A stretch of DNA of 38,349 nt, from NCBI GenBank assembly GCA_903951635.1, contig CAJBCV010000259.1, forward strand, positions 1 to 38,349, in the 5' to 3' direction. The notes under the pieces were generated by a model, which worked only from the letters and a program-made list of their open reading frames with translations, did not search any database and had not been told where the DNA came from. The position numbers and the translations under genes are program-made. This DNA comes from an uncultured Planctomycetaceae bacterium. Lineage in GTDB: Bacteria; Planctomycetota; Planctomycetia; Pirellulales; UBA1268. Positions 15,659 to 32,346 of the stretch are shown in pieces. Position 1 is the stretch's first letter. Every line of letters begins with the position of its first letter.

Positions 15659-16786
15659 TCACTCCGGCGACCGCACGCAGCGGAATCCGATGTGGTTGGC
15701 TCCGCTCGAGACTTCCCCCTTCCCCCGCGTGCCGACGATGTACCGGGAGCAGTACTGATCGGTGCAGAGGAACGAGCCGCCGCGGAGGACCCGTTTCGCC
15801 TGCCCCGGTTCCTGCGGGTCGTGGCTCGTGTTCGGTCCGCTGGGATTTTTCAGGGGTTGGTCCGGTTTGCGGGCATCGCGGGCGTACGTGTCGGGGCGGT
15901 ACCAGTCTGCGCACCACTCCCAGACGTTGCCGGACATGTCGTGCAAGCCGTATCCGTTGGCCGGGAACGAGGCGACAGGGGAAGCGAACACGAAGCCATC
16001 CTCGGCGGTATTGGCCCCCGGGAAGGGACCCTGCCAGGTGTTGGCCATCTGCCTTCCTGCGGGGAGGAACTCGTCGCCCCAGGGATACGTCGCTCCGGAA
16101 AGTCCTCCCCGGGCCGCGAACTCCCATTCAGCCTCGGTCGGCAGACGTTTGCCGGCCCACGACGCGTAGGCCACGGCATCGTCGTGCGCGATCTGGACCA
16201 CCGGATGGCTGCCCTGGCCTTCGATGGAACTCTCGGGGCCGGTGGGATGGCGCCAATTGGCTCCCGGGACGTAGGACCACCATTGGTAATGGTTGTCGAG
16301 GGATACGGGCCCCTCGGGCGGGGAAAAGACAATCGAGCCCGCCACGAGGTTCTCGGCTGGGGCGCTGGGGAAGTCCTCGGCGCGAGGAGGCGTCTCGGCC
16401 ACCGTCACATAGCCTGTGGCGGCCACGAACGCAGCGAATTGATCGTTAGTCACTTCCGTGCGATCGATCCAGAACCCGTCGACATGAACGCGGTGAACCG
16501 GCCGGGCATCGGGCATCGGTTCGCGACCGCCGAACGGTTTGCCGCGTGGGTCGTCGCAGCCCATCGAAAACTCACCGCCGGAAATCCACACCATGGCTTC
16601 CGGTGACTGCCCGGGGGGAGCCGTGGTGGCCGAGGTCGTGGCCTCGAAACCGCGTCCAGCGGGACGGCCCGATCGTCGGCCGACACGCGGCATGACAATC
16701 ACGAACACGGCGACAACGGCCGCGGCGGCCAGACCTTGAACGATCGGCCAGGGAATGCCACGCGGGACGGGGGGACGCACCGCCAT
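15659..16786 (-). CDS. Formylglycine-generating enzyme (sulfatase-modifying, SUMF1/FGE family), membrane-anchored
   Basis: 375 residues. An N-terminal hydrophobic segment (IVQGLAAAAVVAVFVIVMP, ~15-35) suggests export with an anchor. The rest is a full FGE-sulfatase domain: MVWISGGEFSMGCDDP, RVHVDGFWIDRTEVTNDQFAAF, HPVVQIAHDDAVAYASWAGKRLPTEAEWE (in two parts of one conserved block), PWGDEF, GLHDMSGNVWEW, and the C-terminal GGSFLCTDQYCSRY with Cys341 and Cys346. These two cysteines correspond to the copper-binding active-site pair of true FGEs and are absent from most FGE-fold relatives, so this is probably a real enzyme that oxidises sulfatase Cys to formylglycine. No sulfatase gene is in the window. 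It lies 117 bases downstream of a secreted protein gene with a nearly identical leader. Confidence 0.92.
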   Translation of the reverse strand: MAVRPPVPRGIPWPIVQGLAAAAVVAVFVIVMPRVGRRSGRPAGRGFEATTSATTAPPGQSPEAMVWISGGEFSMGCDDPRGKPFGGREPMPDARPVHRVHVDGFWIDRTEVTNDQFAAFVAATGYVTVAETPPRAEDFPSAPAENLVAGSIVFSPPEGPVSLDNHYQWWSYVPGANWRHPTGPESSIEGQGSHPVVQIAHDDAVAYASWAGKRLPTEAEWEFAARGGLSGATYPWGDEFLPAGRQMANTWQGPFPGANTAEDGFVFASPVASFPANGYGLHDMSGNVWEWCADWYRPDTYARDARKPDQPLKNPSGPNTSHDPQEPGQAKRVLRGGSFLCTDQYCSRYIVGTRGKGEVSSGANHIGFRCVRSPE

Positions 16787-16803
16787 GGAGGGGCTCCGGG
16801 GAG
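16784..16803 (-). promoter_or_regulatory. Start region of the FGE gene, ribosome-binding site in a small hairpin
   Basis: On the - strand the sequence is CTCCCCGGAGCCCCTCCAT, then G of the ATG. The GGAG ribosome-binding site can pair with CTCC directly before the ATG across a 3-base loop. The same segment with one change precedes the neighbouring gene at 17849-17868. Confidence 0.5.
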
Positions 16804-16903
16804 TCGACGGGAACGCACGCCAAGCGTGGCGACCGCGCTCCCCTGGCCGCGAAGTCTGTCACACTGGCCTGCCGACGGGAAGCGCCCCTCGGCCGGCTCC
16901 CGC

Positions 16904-17851
16904 TCAGCGAGCGCCGAGCGCAGCGGCGTCGGCACGCTCCCCCGGCCGGTCGACGGTCACGGAAGGTTTTTTCGTGACACTCAGTTCGTCGGCGAACACG
17001 GTGCCGTCACCGAGGGCCCCCTCACCGGTCCAGAGTCGCCCCTTGATCTCGATCGTGTCGCCGGGCCGGATGAGGCCGATCTGGGATGTCGCCACCTCGA
17101 CGACCGCGTCATCGGCGAGGGGGAGCGTCAGCCGGCGGATCTTCCCCGCGTCGACCCGGACCGAGAGGATGCCCCGCTTCAACTGCACGACCTTCCCGAT
17201 GACCATCTCATCGACCCCGGGGGTGACGGCCGAGGTCTTGGCATCGCCCGACGGGGTGGCCACGTGGAGAACGCGGATCGGGGCCGAACTTTTCCCTTTG
17301 CTATCGACGTTCGCCTGGAATCGAACGATCATCCCGGGGGCGAGCAGGGACACGCCAGCGGTCCCCGACACATCGACGCGCGATACACCGGCCGGATGGA
17401 GCAGGGCGACTCGTTCCGCTCCCGCCGATCCGTCCTTGGGCATCTCGACGAAGGCCACGGCACCGCCGGCATTGGTCCCGGTCACTGCCTTCACCACGCC
17501 ACGAAACTCATCTTCCTGGAGGCTGTCGATCGAAAGCTTGTTGTTCTCGACCGGGATCGTGATCGCCTTGTTGGTGTTGCGGCAGGCGCCGAGGTTCCAG
17601 AGCCGCTCGTAGGCCTTCTGAATCGACGCCGACTTGAAGAACGTTCCCCAGTGAATCGTGCCGTCAGGGAGCACCGGCGGAGTGGGATCCTGGCTGTCGG
17701 CATACGGGTTGTAAGGAACAACCTGACCTTGAACGACCGGAACGTCGCCGCCTCCGGCCAACGTGAGCAGGAGGCCGACAAGCAGGGCCCTCGAACCCGG
17801 CGATGGCTCGCCGAAAGGCCGACTGCGGCGGGGGGCTCTGGAGGGACGCAT
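16904..17851 (-). CDS. Secreted protein of unknown function, beta-rich
   Basis: 315 residues. A basic N-terminus and hydrophobic stretch (ALLVGLLLTLAGGG, ~22-35) with a likely cleavage after VQG near 42 indicate export. The mature part has several beta-strand-rich blocks, e.g. EFRGVVKAVTGTNAGGAVAF, GMIVRFQANVDSKGKSSAPI, MVIGKVVQLKRGILSVRV and GDTIEIKGRLWTGEGALGDG. These look like repeated OB-like or similar barrels, suggested by pattern only. No catalytic motif is seen. The start is supported by GGAG seven bases upstream, inside the same small hairpin as for the FGE gene. It may be co-transcribed with the FGE gene downstream. Function unknown. Confidence 0.75.
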   Translation of the reverse strand: MRPSRAPRRSRPFGEPSPGSRALLVGLLLTLAGGGDVPVVQGQVVPYNPYADSQDPTPPVLPDGTIHWGTFFKSASIQKAYERLWNLGACRNTNKAITIPVENNKLSIDSLQEDEFRGVVKAVTGTNAGGAVAFVEMPKDGSAGAERVALLHPAGVSRVDVSGTAGVSLLAPGMIVRFQANVDSKGKSSAPIRVLHVATPSGDAKTSAVTPGVDEMVIGKVVQLKRGILSVRVDAGKIRRLTLPLADDAVVEVATSQIGLIRPGDTIEIKGRLWTGEGALGDGTVFADELSVTKKPSVTVDRPGERADAAALGAR

Positions 17852-17868
17852 GGAGAGGCTCCGGGGAG
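17849..17868 (-). promoter_or_regulatory. Start region of the secreted-protein gene, ribosome-binding site in a small hairpin
   Basis: On the - strand CTCCCCGGAGCCTCTCCAT precedes the G of the ATG. GGAG can pair with the CTCC next to the start codon. Over the 19 bases atggagNggctccggggag (+ strand) it differs from the FGE leader at one base. Confidence 0.5.
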
Positions 17869-18014
17869 GATGGCCGTTCCATGGTCCTTCGGCGCTGGGG
17901 GCGATTCAACCGCACCCCGTTGGTTTGCCACCGCATCGACGGACCGACCGTCACCACCGGCCGGGATGGGCGACCGCCGGGTCCGTTCCAGACCTGGAGC
18001 GCTGGCGGGAAGGG

Positions 18015-18046
18015 CCGGTCGGTCGGCAGGATGACCGACCGACCGG
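18015..18046 (-). terminator. Hairpin downstream of rpoC, probable end of the operon
   Basis: A perfect 12-bp inverted repeat, ccggtcggtcgg / ccgaccgaccgg, with an 8-base loop lies about 40 bases after the rpoC stop in the direction of transcription. No U tract follows, so it would be either a factor-assisted terminator or a 3'-end stabilising structure. Confidence 0.55.
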
Positions 18047-18057
18047 GACGCATCCGC

Positions 18058-18084
18058 GAATCAGAGAATCAGAGAATCAGAGAA

Positions 18085-18089
<5 letters not shown>
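18058..18089 (-). repeat. 8-bp tandem repeat carrying TGA in all frames at the rpoC stop
   Basis: Four perfect copies of gaatcaga (+ strand). Read with rpoC, each copy gives TGA, beginning at 18087 (the real stop), 18079, 18071 and 18063. Since 8 is not a multiple of 3, the stops cover all three frames within 27 bases. Confidence 0.92.
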
Positions 18090-22425
<4,336 letters not shown>

Positions 22426-22512
22426 GAGACGTCTCCTTGGAAGAACCCAGATGGGCTGTTGGGGCTGGCGTTGCGGTCGCCGGGATCGGATGCGGTGGGA
22501 TATGGACGGAAG

Positions 22513-22544
22513 CCGGTGGGTGACGCGGGCGCATCACCCACCGG
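22513..22544 (-). promoter_or_regulatory. Strong hairpin between rpoB and rpoC
   Basis: ccggtgggtga and tcacccaccgg form a perfect 11-bp stem with a 10-base loop, 24 bases after the rpoB stop. No U tract follows, so an RNA processing or stabilising element is more likely than a terminator. Confidence 0.6.
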
Positions 22545-22567
22545 GTGCAGCAGATTGACAGGATGGG

Positions 22568-26341
<3,774 letters not shown>

Positions 26342-26375
26342 GGGCGAATCTCCCAAAAGAACCGTGGCGAGGGAA

Positions 26376-26414
26376 CCGAAACAAGAAACCCGAAACAAAC
26401 GTTCCGACCGAAAC
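26376..26414 (-). repeat. Three spaced ccgaaac motifs in the rpoB leader
   Basis: ccgaaac occurs at 26376, 26390 and 26408 on the + strand (GTTTCGG in the transcript), 35-75 bases before the rpoB start, with a related ccgaat at 26417. The leader is therefore U-rich and unlike its surroundings. Confidence 0.5.
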
Positions 26415-26740
26415 GACCGAATGAGCAGACTGGCGGTACCGTAACTGAGGCGCCCCCGGACGGCTCCGAGGACCTCAAGGACTGGCAGTATTCAGAGCAA
26501 GGCCGGCGACGCATCCCCGTCCCGATTCGGGAAGGACGACGCTGCCGCCGGCACGGAGAACCACCCACCGTTGCGGCAGGGGACATCCGCACGGGAGCAG
26601 GCCATCCATCTGGAAAGCCGGGAGAAGGGAGGAGCGTCGTCCCACCGCAGGGATACGGCAGGCGTGGGCTGACGAAGGAGGAGGCGCATGCCGTTCCCGC
26701 GGGACCACCGTCGAATAGAGGACCGTCGGGAAATCGCCAT

Positions 26741-26796
26741 GCAAAAACTATACCGGGCAGCGGCCGGAAGACCAAGCCTCCAGCCGCTGCCTCGGT
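26741..26796 (-). terminator. Intrinsic terminator-like hairpin with U tract between rplL and rpoB
   Basis: In the transcript ACCGAGGCAGCGGC pairs with GCCGCTGCCCGGT (one bulged base), with three further pairs inside the loop. ATAG and five U follow at once. It begins 15 bases after the rplL stop. In Escherichia coli a partial terminator at the same junction lowers rpoBC relative to the ribosomal genes; the same role is inferred here. Confidence 0.75.
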
Positions 26797-26811
26797 AAAA
26801 TCAAGCAAAAA

Positions 26812-27237
26812 TCACTTGACGGCGACCTTCGCCTTGGCCTCTTCAAGCTCCTTCTTGAGCTTCTCGGCGTCGGCCTTGGAGATGCCCTCCTTGACCTTTG
26901 CCGGAGCGCTCTCGACGAGATCCTTGGCCTCCTTGAGGCCCAGGCCCGTCGCGGCGCGGACGACCTTGATGATGCCGATCTTTGCGTCGGCCGGGAAGCT
27001 CTCGAGGACGACGTCAAACTCGGTCTTCTCGGCAGCCGCCTCGGCAGCACCGCCGGCAGCGCCAGCACCGCCCGGAGCGGCCATCATGACCGCGCCACCG
27101 GCGGCGGGCTTGATGCCGTGGACCTCATCGAGGTAGTCGGAGAGCTCCTTGGCGGCCTTGAGGGTCAAGGACACGATCTTGTCGCCCAGGTCCTTGGTTT
27201 CATTGGTGAATTCACGCGTCGCTTCAGCCGTTGCCAT
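26812..27237 (-). CDS. rplL: Ribosomal protein L7/L12
   Basis: 141 residues. The N-terminal dimerisation part ([26 protein letters not shown]) is followed by an Ala/Gly-rich hinge (~46-68) and the conserved C-terminal domain [58 protein letters not shown] (quoted blocks are contiguous parts), which recruits translation factors. The N-terminus is about 15 residues longer than in Escherichia coli. AAAGGAT lies upstream of the ATG, and two hairpins separate it from rplJ, perhaps to raise L12 yield, since L12 is needed in multiple copies. Confidence 0.97.
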   Translation of the reverse strand: MATAEATREFTNETKDLGDKIVSLTLKAAKELSDYLDEVHGIKPAAGGAVMMAAPGGAGAAGGAAEAAAEKTEFDVVLESFPADAKIGIIKVVRAATGLGLKEAKDLVESAPAKVKEGISKADAEKLKKELEEAKAKVAVK

Positions 27238-27267
27238 CGCTCGAGATCCTTTCCCTTCAGGAATGAG

Positions 27268-27288
27268 GCCGGCGGGAATGCCGCCGGC
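27268..27288 (-). promoter_or_regulatory. Hairpin before rplL
   Basis: gccggcgg pairs perfectly with ccgccggc around a 5-base loop, 31 bases before the rplL start codon. Likely an RNA processing or stability element; no U tract follows. Confidence 0.5.
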
Positions 27289-27314
27289 TGTGTGTCATGG
27301 GTGGTCGGTCGTGC

Positions 27315-27351
27315 ACGCCTGACCCGTGTGGACCACGTCCGGGACAGGCGT
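27315..27351 (-). promoter_or_regulatory. Second rplJ-rplL intergenic hairpin
   Basis: acgcctg/caggcgt (7 bp), one mismatch, then cccg/cggg (4 bp) form a long stem. It is one of two successive structures in the 200-base rplJ-rplL spacer. No U tract follows. Confidence 0.5.
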
Positions 27352-27437
27352 TCGTTGGAAAATGGGGAACCCATAGTCATACCATGAACGCGGGCCTTGG
27401 GAAGCCCATGCCATGGAGTTGGTCCGGAATCGCTGCG

Positions 27438-27989
27438 TCAGGCCGCCGGAGTCTCCGGCGGTGCCGCCTTCTCCAGGTCGTCGACCCGAGAGCTGATCTG
27501 CCCTGCCAGCGTCCCTCCTGCCCCGAGGATCTGCCCAGAGAGCTTGGAGCCCATCGAGCTGATCTGACCGGAGAGAATAGAGAGCTGCTCAGCACGGGAC
27601 GGCCATTTGGCAACGCTTTTGACGTCGCTCGGCTCGAGTCGGGAGCCGTCGAGGGCGCCGCCGCGAAACTCGACGCCGTCATAGTCCTTGATGGCCGAGA
27701 CGCGGTCGAGCTCCTTCGCCAGATCGACGACGTCCTCGCCCCCCCAAGCGATCGCGAGCATGCCCTCGGTCTTACCGAAAGCCGGAGCCAGCGGGGTGTC
27801 GAGGGTCGCTCGACGAGCCAGGCTGTTCTTGATCAGTTGGAGTTTGATCTTCTTCTTCCGCAGCGTCTGACGGAGTTGCGTGGTCTTCGTGCCGTCGAGA
27901 CGGCCGAGGCTGAGAACGATCACCTCGTTGACGCCCTTCAGGCGTCCCTTGAGATCATCGACGAGGAGATTCTTGACGAGCTTGCTCAT
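27438..27989 (-). CDS. rplJ: Ribosomal protein L10
   Basis: 183 residues. The protein anchors L12 dimers to the ribosome stalk and, in many bacteria, represses its own operon by binding the mRNA leader. Seen are MSKLVKNLLVDDLKGRLKGV at the start, TTQLRQTLRKKKIKLQLIKNSLARRA, and a C-terminal helix rich in Leu/Ile/Ser for L12 binding. The C-terminal segment (AEQLSILSGQISSMGSKLSGQILGAGGTLAGQISSRVDDL) has a repeated SGQI/AGQI pattern. ATG 27989 begins the conserved sequence; the frame extends upstream without family features. Confidence 0.96.
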   Translation of the reverse strand: MSKLVKNLLVDDLKGRLKGVNEVIVLSLGRLDGTKTTQLRQTLRKKKIKLQLIKNSLARRATLDTPLAPAFGKTEGMLAIAWGGEDVVDLAKELDRVSAIKDYDGVEFRGGALDGSRLEPSDVKSVAKWPSRAEQLSILSGQISSMGSKLSGQILGAGGTLAGQISSRVDDLEKAAPPETPAA

Positions 27990-28137
27990 GGCGGATTTGG
28001 GCCCTGATCGGGCGGCTTGGACGGCAGTGCGGCCGCGTGGGACTGAAACGAGCCGGGATGGAGGAAACGGGAACTTGAAACGGAGGGCTGAAGCAGAGGT
28101 GGGGGCGATCGAAGGGAACCGGAAGCCCAACGAGGCC

Positions 28138-28818
28138 TCAAGCGGCGACCATGACGCCCGGGGTCATCGTGGCGGAGATCGAGACGCTCTTCACGTACTG
28201 TCCCCGCACGCTGTTGGGCTGCAGCGACATGATGTGGTCGACGAAGGCCTTGATGTTGTCGACGATCTTCGCGGCATCAAAGCTGGCCTTGCCGACTACC
28301 GCATGGACGATCCCGGTCGGATCGTTGCGGAACTCGACCTTACCGGCTTTGTATTCGCTGACGGTCTTGCGGATATCGGCGGTGACGGTGCCGGCGCGGG
28401 GGCTCGGCATCAGGCCACGGGGGCCGAGCACCTTTCCGAGCGGGCCGACCAGCCCCATCATGTCGGGAGCAGCGATGCAGACGTCGAAGTCGGTCCAGCC
28501 TTCCTTGATCTTCTTGGCGAGGTCGTCAGCGCCGACTTCCTCCGCCCCGGCCGCCTTGGCCTCGTCGGCCATGTTGCCCTTGGCGAACACGACGACGCGC
28601 TTCGACTTACCGATGCCGTGCGGGAGCACGATGGAGCCACGGACGATCTGATCGGCCTGCTTCGGGTCGATGCCCAGACGCATGTGGATCTCGACCGACT
28701 GATCGAACTTGGTCGGCGGCATGCTCTTGATGAGCGCGACGGCGTCGGCGACGGGAAGGGGAGTTTCGGTCTTCGGCAACTTGGCGAGCATCGCCTTCAT
28801 GCGCTTGGTGACTGCCAC
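28138..28818 (-). CDS. rplA: Ribosomal protein L1
   Basis: 226 residues, full length. Conserved blocks are [56 protein letters not shown] and the C-terminal [31 protein letters not shown] (each quoted in part). L1 binds 23S rRNA at the E-site stalk and represses rplK-rplA translation in many bacteria. The start is GTG at 28818, which suits the normal N-terminus ([10 protein letters not shown]). It starts 67 bases after rplK. Confidence 0.97.
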   Translation of the reverse strand: MAVTKRMKAMLAKLPKTETPLPVADAVALIKSMPPTKFDQSVEIHMRLGIDPKQADQIVRGSIVLPHGIGKSKRVVVFAKGNMADEAKAAGAEEVGADDLAKKIKEGWTDFDVCIAAPDMMGLVGPLGKVLGPRGLMPSPRAGTVTADIRKTVSEYKAGKVEFRNDPTGIVHAVVGKASFDAAKIVDNIKAFVDHIMSLQPNSVRGQYVKSVSISATMTPGVMVAA

Positions 28819-28885
28819 GGCTACGGTCCTGGAAGTGTACGGGGAGAAAATCGGGAGGGTGAATCGGTGAACGGGAATCCGTAGG

Positions 28886-29311
28886 TCAGCTTTCGACGGT
28901 GATTCCCATGCTGCGGGCTGTGCCCTCGATCATGCGACGGGCGTTATCGGCATCGCTGGCGTTGAGATCGTTCGTCTTGAGGCGGACGATCTCGTCAAGC
29001 TGGGCCTTGGTGACCTTGCCGACCTTGTCCTTGTTCGGCACGCCGGAGCCTTTCGCAAGCCCCGCGGCCTTCTTGAGGAGGGCGGCCGCCGGCGGGCTCT
29101 TGGTGTAGAACTCGAACGAACGATCGTTGTAGACGGTGACGACGACCGGAATCGCCATGCCAGCGGCTTCGCGGGTCTTGTCGTTGAATTGCTGGACGAA
29201 CTGTCCGAGGTTGATGCCGTACCGGCCGAGCGACGTGCCGACCGGGGGGGCCGGGGTGGCCTGCCCGCCTGGGATCTGGAACTTCGCCTGTCCGACCACC
29301 TGCTTCGCCAT
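28886..29311 (-). CDS. rplK: Ribosomal protein L11
   Basis: 141 residues, the standard length. It begins [25 protein letters not shown] and contains [39 protein letters not shown] and the C-terminal RNA-binding domain ending in [18 protein letters not shown]11 forms the GTPase-associated centre with the stalk. ATG 29311 matches the conserved N-terminus; the frame extends upstream by 25 codons without family features. Confidence 0.97.
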   Translation of the reverse strand: MAKQVVGQAKFQIPGGQATPAPPVGTSLGRYGINLGQFVQQFNDKTREAAGMAIPVVVTVYNDRSFEFYTKSPPAAALLKKAAGLAKGSGVPNKDKVGKVTKAQLDEIVRLKTNDLNASDADNARRMIEGTARSMGITVES

Positions 29312-29379
29312 GACTCTGACCTCTACCCCTTCCGCGGGACTGCTTGGAAACGTTGTTGCTTGTTGTTGATCCGGCCTGT

Positions 29380-29405
29380 CCTGCACACCCGGGCGTCCGT
29401 GCAGG
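29380..29405 (-). promoter_or_regulatory. Hairpin in the nusG-rplK spacer
   Basis: cctgcac and gtgcagg pair around a 12-base loop, about 70 bases before rplK. This is the place where L1 feedback control acts in other bacteria, but no specific L1-site match was established. Confidence 0.4.
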
Positions 29406-29447
29406 TTGGACGCATCGAAATTCGCTCAGAGCCGTCTGTGACGAGCC

Positions 29448-30215
29448 TCAGATTCCTTCGATTTGCCAGTATTCGATGTCGACGGGGGTCGATCGGCCGA
29501 AGATGCTCAGCATCACCGTGACGCGACCATTTGCCTCGTCGATCTGCTCGACCTCACCTTCGAAGTTCTCAAAGGTACCTTCGGTGATCTTGACCCGATC
29601 GCCCTTCTTGAAATTGATCTTCAGCCGCGGCGCCTCGTCCGGCTTGACCGCCGACTTGTTGAGGAGTTTGTCGACGTCGGCCTGGAGCATGGGGCTCGGC
29701 CGTCCGGCCGAGCCGGTGAAGTCGCCGATCCCGCCGGTCTCTCTGACGAGATACCACGTCTCGTCGTTGAGAATCATGTTCACAAGGATGTAGCCAGGAT
29801 AGAGCTTGCGGGAAACGACGCGTTTTTTGCCGTTTTTGAACTCGGTGACCTGCTCCTTCGGCACGATCACCTTGCCGAAAAAGCGGTCGAGCCCCTGCAT
29901 CCGGATCCGCCGCTCGAGGGTATCGCTGATCGAATCCTCGCGGTTGCTTTGAACTTTGAGGATGTACCACTTCTTCTCGCCGGCAGGGGCCACATCCTCG
30001 TCTGCAGCCGAGGCCACAGGCTTGGCATCGTCACCCCCCGCAAATGGGTCGGCGAGTTCAGCCGGGCTGCCGTCGTCGTCGTCAGCCTCTACGACCGGCG
30101 CGGCGTGGGACGTGCCGGCATCAGACGCGTCCGACGACCCGTCGCCCGAGGCGTGCGGGGCCGGAGACGCGAAGGCGTCGGCCTGGGGCTCGACTGGATG
30201 TTCGTGCTTCGACAT
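29448..30215 (-). CDS. nusG: Transcription elongation/termination factor NusG with acidic N-terminal extension
   Basis: 255 residues versus about 180 in most bacteria. The first ~78 residues form an acidic, Ala/Ser/Asp/Pro-rich, probably disordered extension. The NGN domain starts at KKWYILKVQSNREDSI and includes LYPGYILVNMILNDETWYLVRETGGIGDFTGS (parts of one block). The KOW domain has FKKGDRVKITEGTFENFEGEVEQID and ends with the usual VDIEYWQIE. NusG binds the RNA polymerase clamp and links to Rho or the ribosome. It lies 50 bases after secE and before rplK, the common order. Confidence 0.96.
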   Translation of the reverse strand: MSKHEHPVEPQADAFASPAPHASGDGSSDASDAGTSHAAPVVEADDDDGSPAELADPFAGGDDAKPVASAADEDVAPAGEKKWYILKVQSNREDSISDTLERRIRMQGLDRFFGKVIVPKEQVTEFKNGKKRVVSRKLYPGYILVNMILNDETWYLVRETGGIGDFTGSAGRPSPMLQADVDKLLNKSAVKPDEAPRLKINFKKGDRVKITEGTFENFEGEVEQIDEANGRVTVMLSIFGRSTPVDIEYWQIEGI

Positions 30216-30265
30216 GCGTGGGGATGTCCGGGAATGTCACCCGGACCCTTGGGTCTCGACCGCGT

Positions 30266-30748
30266 TCAACGGAATCCCTGGATCGCCCGGAGGATGAACC
30301 ACCAGAACAAGTCGTAGGCCGCGAGAATGAAGGACAGGGCGAAGATCATGAAGATAACGACCGCGGAGCTGCGGGCCACCTCGCCAACCGTGGGCCAAGC
30401 CACCTTGGCCATTTCCGACTCGACGCCGATGAGAAACTCCGCGAATCGGGGCAGATTGACCGCCCGGTAGGCGAGCCAGCCCCCGGCGAGGAAAACGAGC
30501 AAAGGCACGACGAAGCGGACCAGACCGTAATCGTCAGACGGCGTCGCTTGGGTCATCGGGCCACCGGCGGAAAACCACGCCGGCAGGATCTGGGTGAGCC
30601 TCCAGACGGCGACACCCCAAGCAAGCAACAGAGCCCCACACGTCACCTGACGGGTGACGCGTCCCTGGCTCCGCTTGTAAACGGCCGAGCTAAACAATTC
30701 TCGCCCCAGCGAACTGAGGGCGGTCTGGTTTTCTTGCATACCTGCCAT
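30266..30748 (-). CDS. secE: Preprotein translocase subunit SecE
   Basis: 160 residues with three hydrophobic segments (~47-70, ~90-112, ~130-155), the long three-helix form rather than the one-helix form. The conserved hinge before the last helix, EMAKVAWPTVGEVARSSAVV, identifies it. SecE clamps the SecY channel in the cytoplasmic membrane. ATG 30748 is chosen because the upstream part of the frame runs into the tRNA-Trp region. Confidence 0.93.
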   Translation of the reverse strand: MAGMQENQTALSSLGRELFSSAVYKRSQGRVTRQVTCGALLLAWGVAVWRLTQILPAWFSAGGPMTQATPSDDYGLVRFVVPLLVFLAGGWLAYRAVNLPRFAEFLIGVESEMAKVAWPTVGEVARSSAVVIFMIFALSFILAAYDLFWWFILRAIQGFR

Positions 30749-30931
30749 GGTCGGTTCCGTCCGGCTCGGGCGATCCGTCTGATGGGCCCGGTCTGTGGGG
30801 GCGACTGTTTCCGGGTGGGTTTCCCCACCGTGCTTGACCAATCTCGAACAATCTTCCTTCGATCCGCAAACACCGACGTCGTCGATCCAAAACTCGTGAG
30901 GACGTGGCCAGGGCGACCAGATCCCGCGAAG

Positions 30932-31004
30932 CAGGGGCGGCGGGGATCGAACTCGCAACCTCTGGTTTTGGAGACCAGCGCTCTGCCAGTTGAGCTACGC
31001 CCCT
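30932..31004 (-). tRNA. trnW: tRNA-Trp (anticodon CCA)
   Basis: The cloverleaf is complete: acceptor AGGGGCG/CGCCCCT, D stem GCTC/GAGC, anticodon stem CTGGT/ACCAG with loop CTCCAAA, and T arm with GTTCGAT. The 3' CCA is not encoded. It sits between tuf and secE, a position known from several other bacteria. Confidence 0.97.
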
Positions 31005-31008
31005 GTGA

Positions 31009-31041
31009 TTCCAGGCGCCGGCCGAGGGCCGGCGCCTGGAA
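31009..31041 (-). terminator. Very strong hairpin between tuf and tRNA-Trp
   Basis: A perfect 15-bp stem (ttccaggcgccggcc / ggccggcgcctggaa) with a 3-base loop starts 18 bases after the tuf stop and ends 5 bases before the tRNA. No U tract follows. It could end tuf transcripts, or mark the cut that frees the tRNA from the tuf mRNA. Confidence 0.65.
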
Positions 31042-31058
31042 CGGTACAGGTTCCGTGA

Positions 31059-32258
<1,200 letters not shown>

Positions 32259-32346
32259 GCTTTCTCCCTCGATCTTCCTCTCTGGTGTGTGGCTGCAGGC
32301 GGCGCCTGCCCTGGTCCCTGAAATCCTGCATCAAATCAAACTGTCC

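Larger units (their letters stand above)
26342..26811 (-). other. Long rplL-rpoB spacer
   Basis: 470 bases without a convincing gene. Frames of 80-180 codons exist on the - strand but their products are Pro/Ser/Arg-rich without recognisable features. The stretch holds a terminator-like hairpin just after rplL and a pyrimidine-rich leader with repeated GTTTCGG just before rpoB. A promoter for rpoBC could lie here; no clear -35/-10 pair was seen. Confidence 0.55.
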
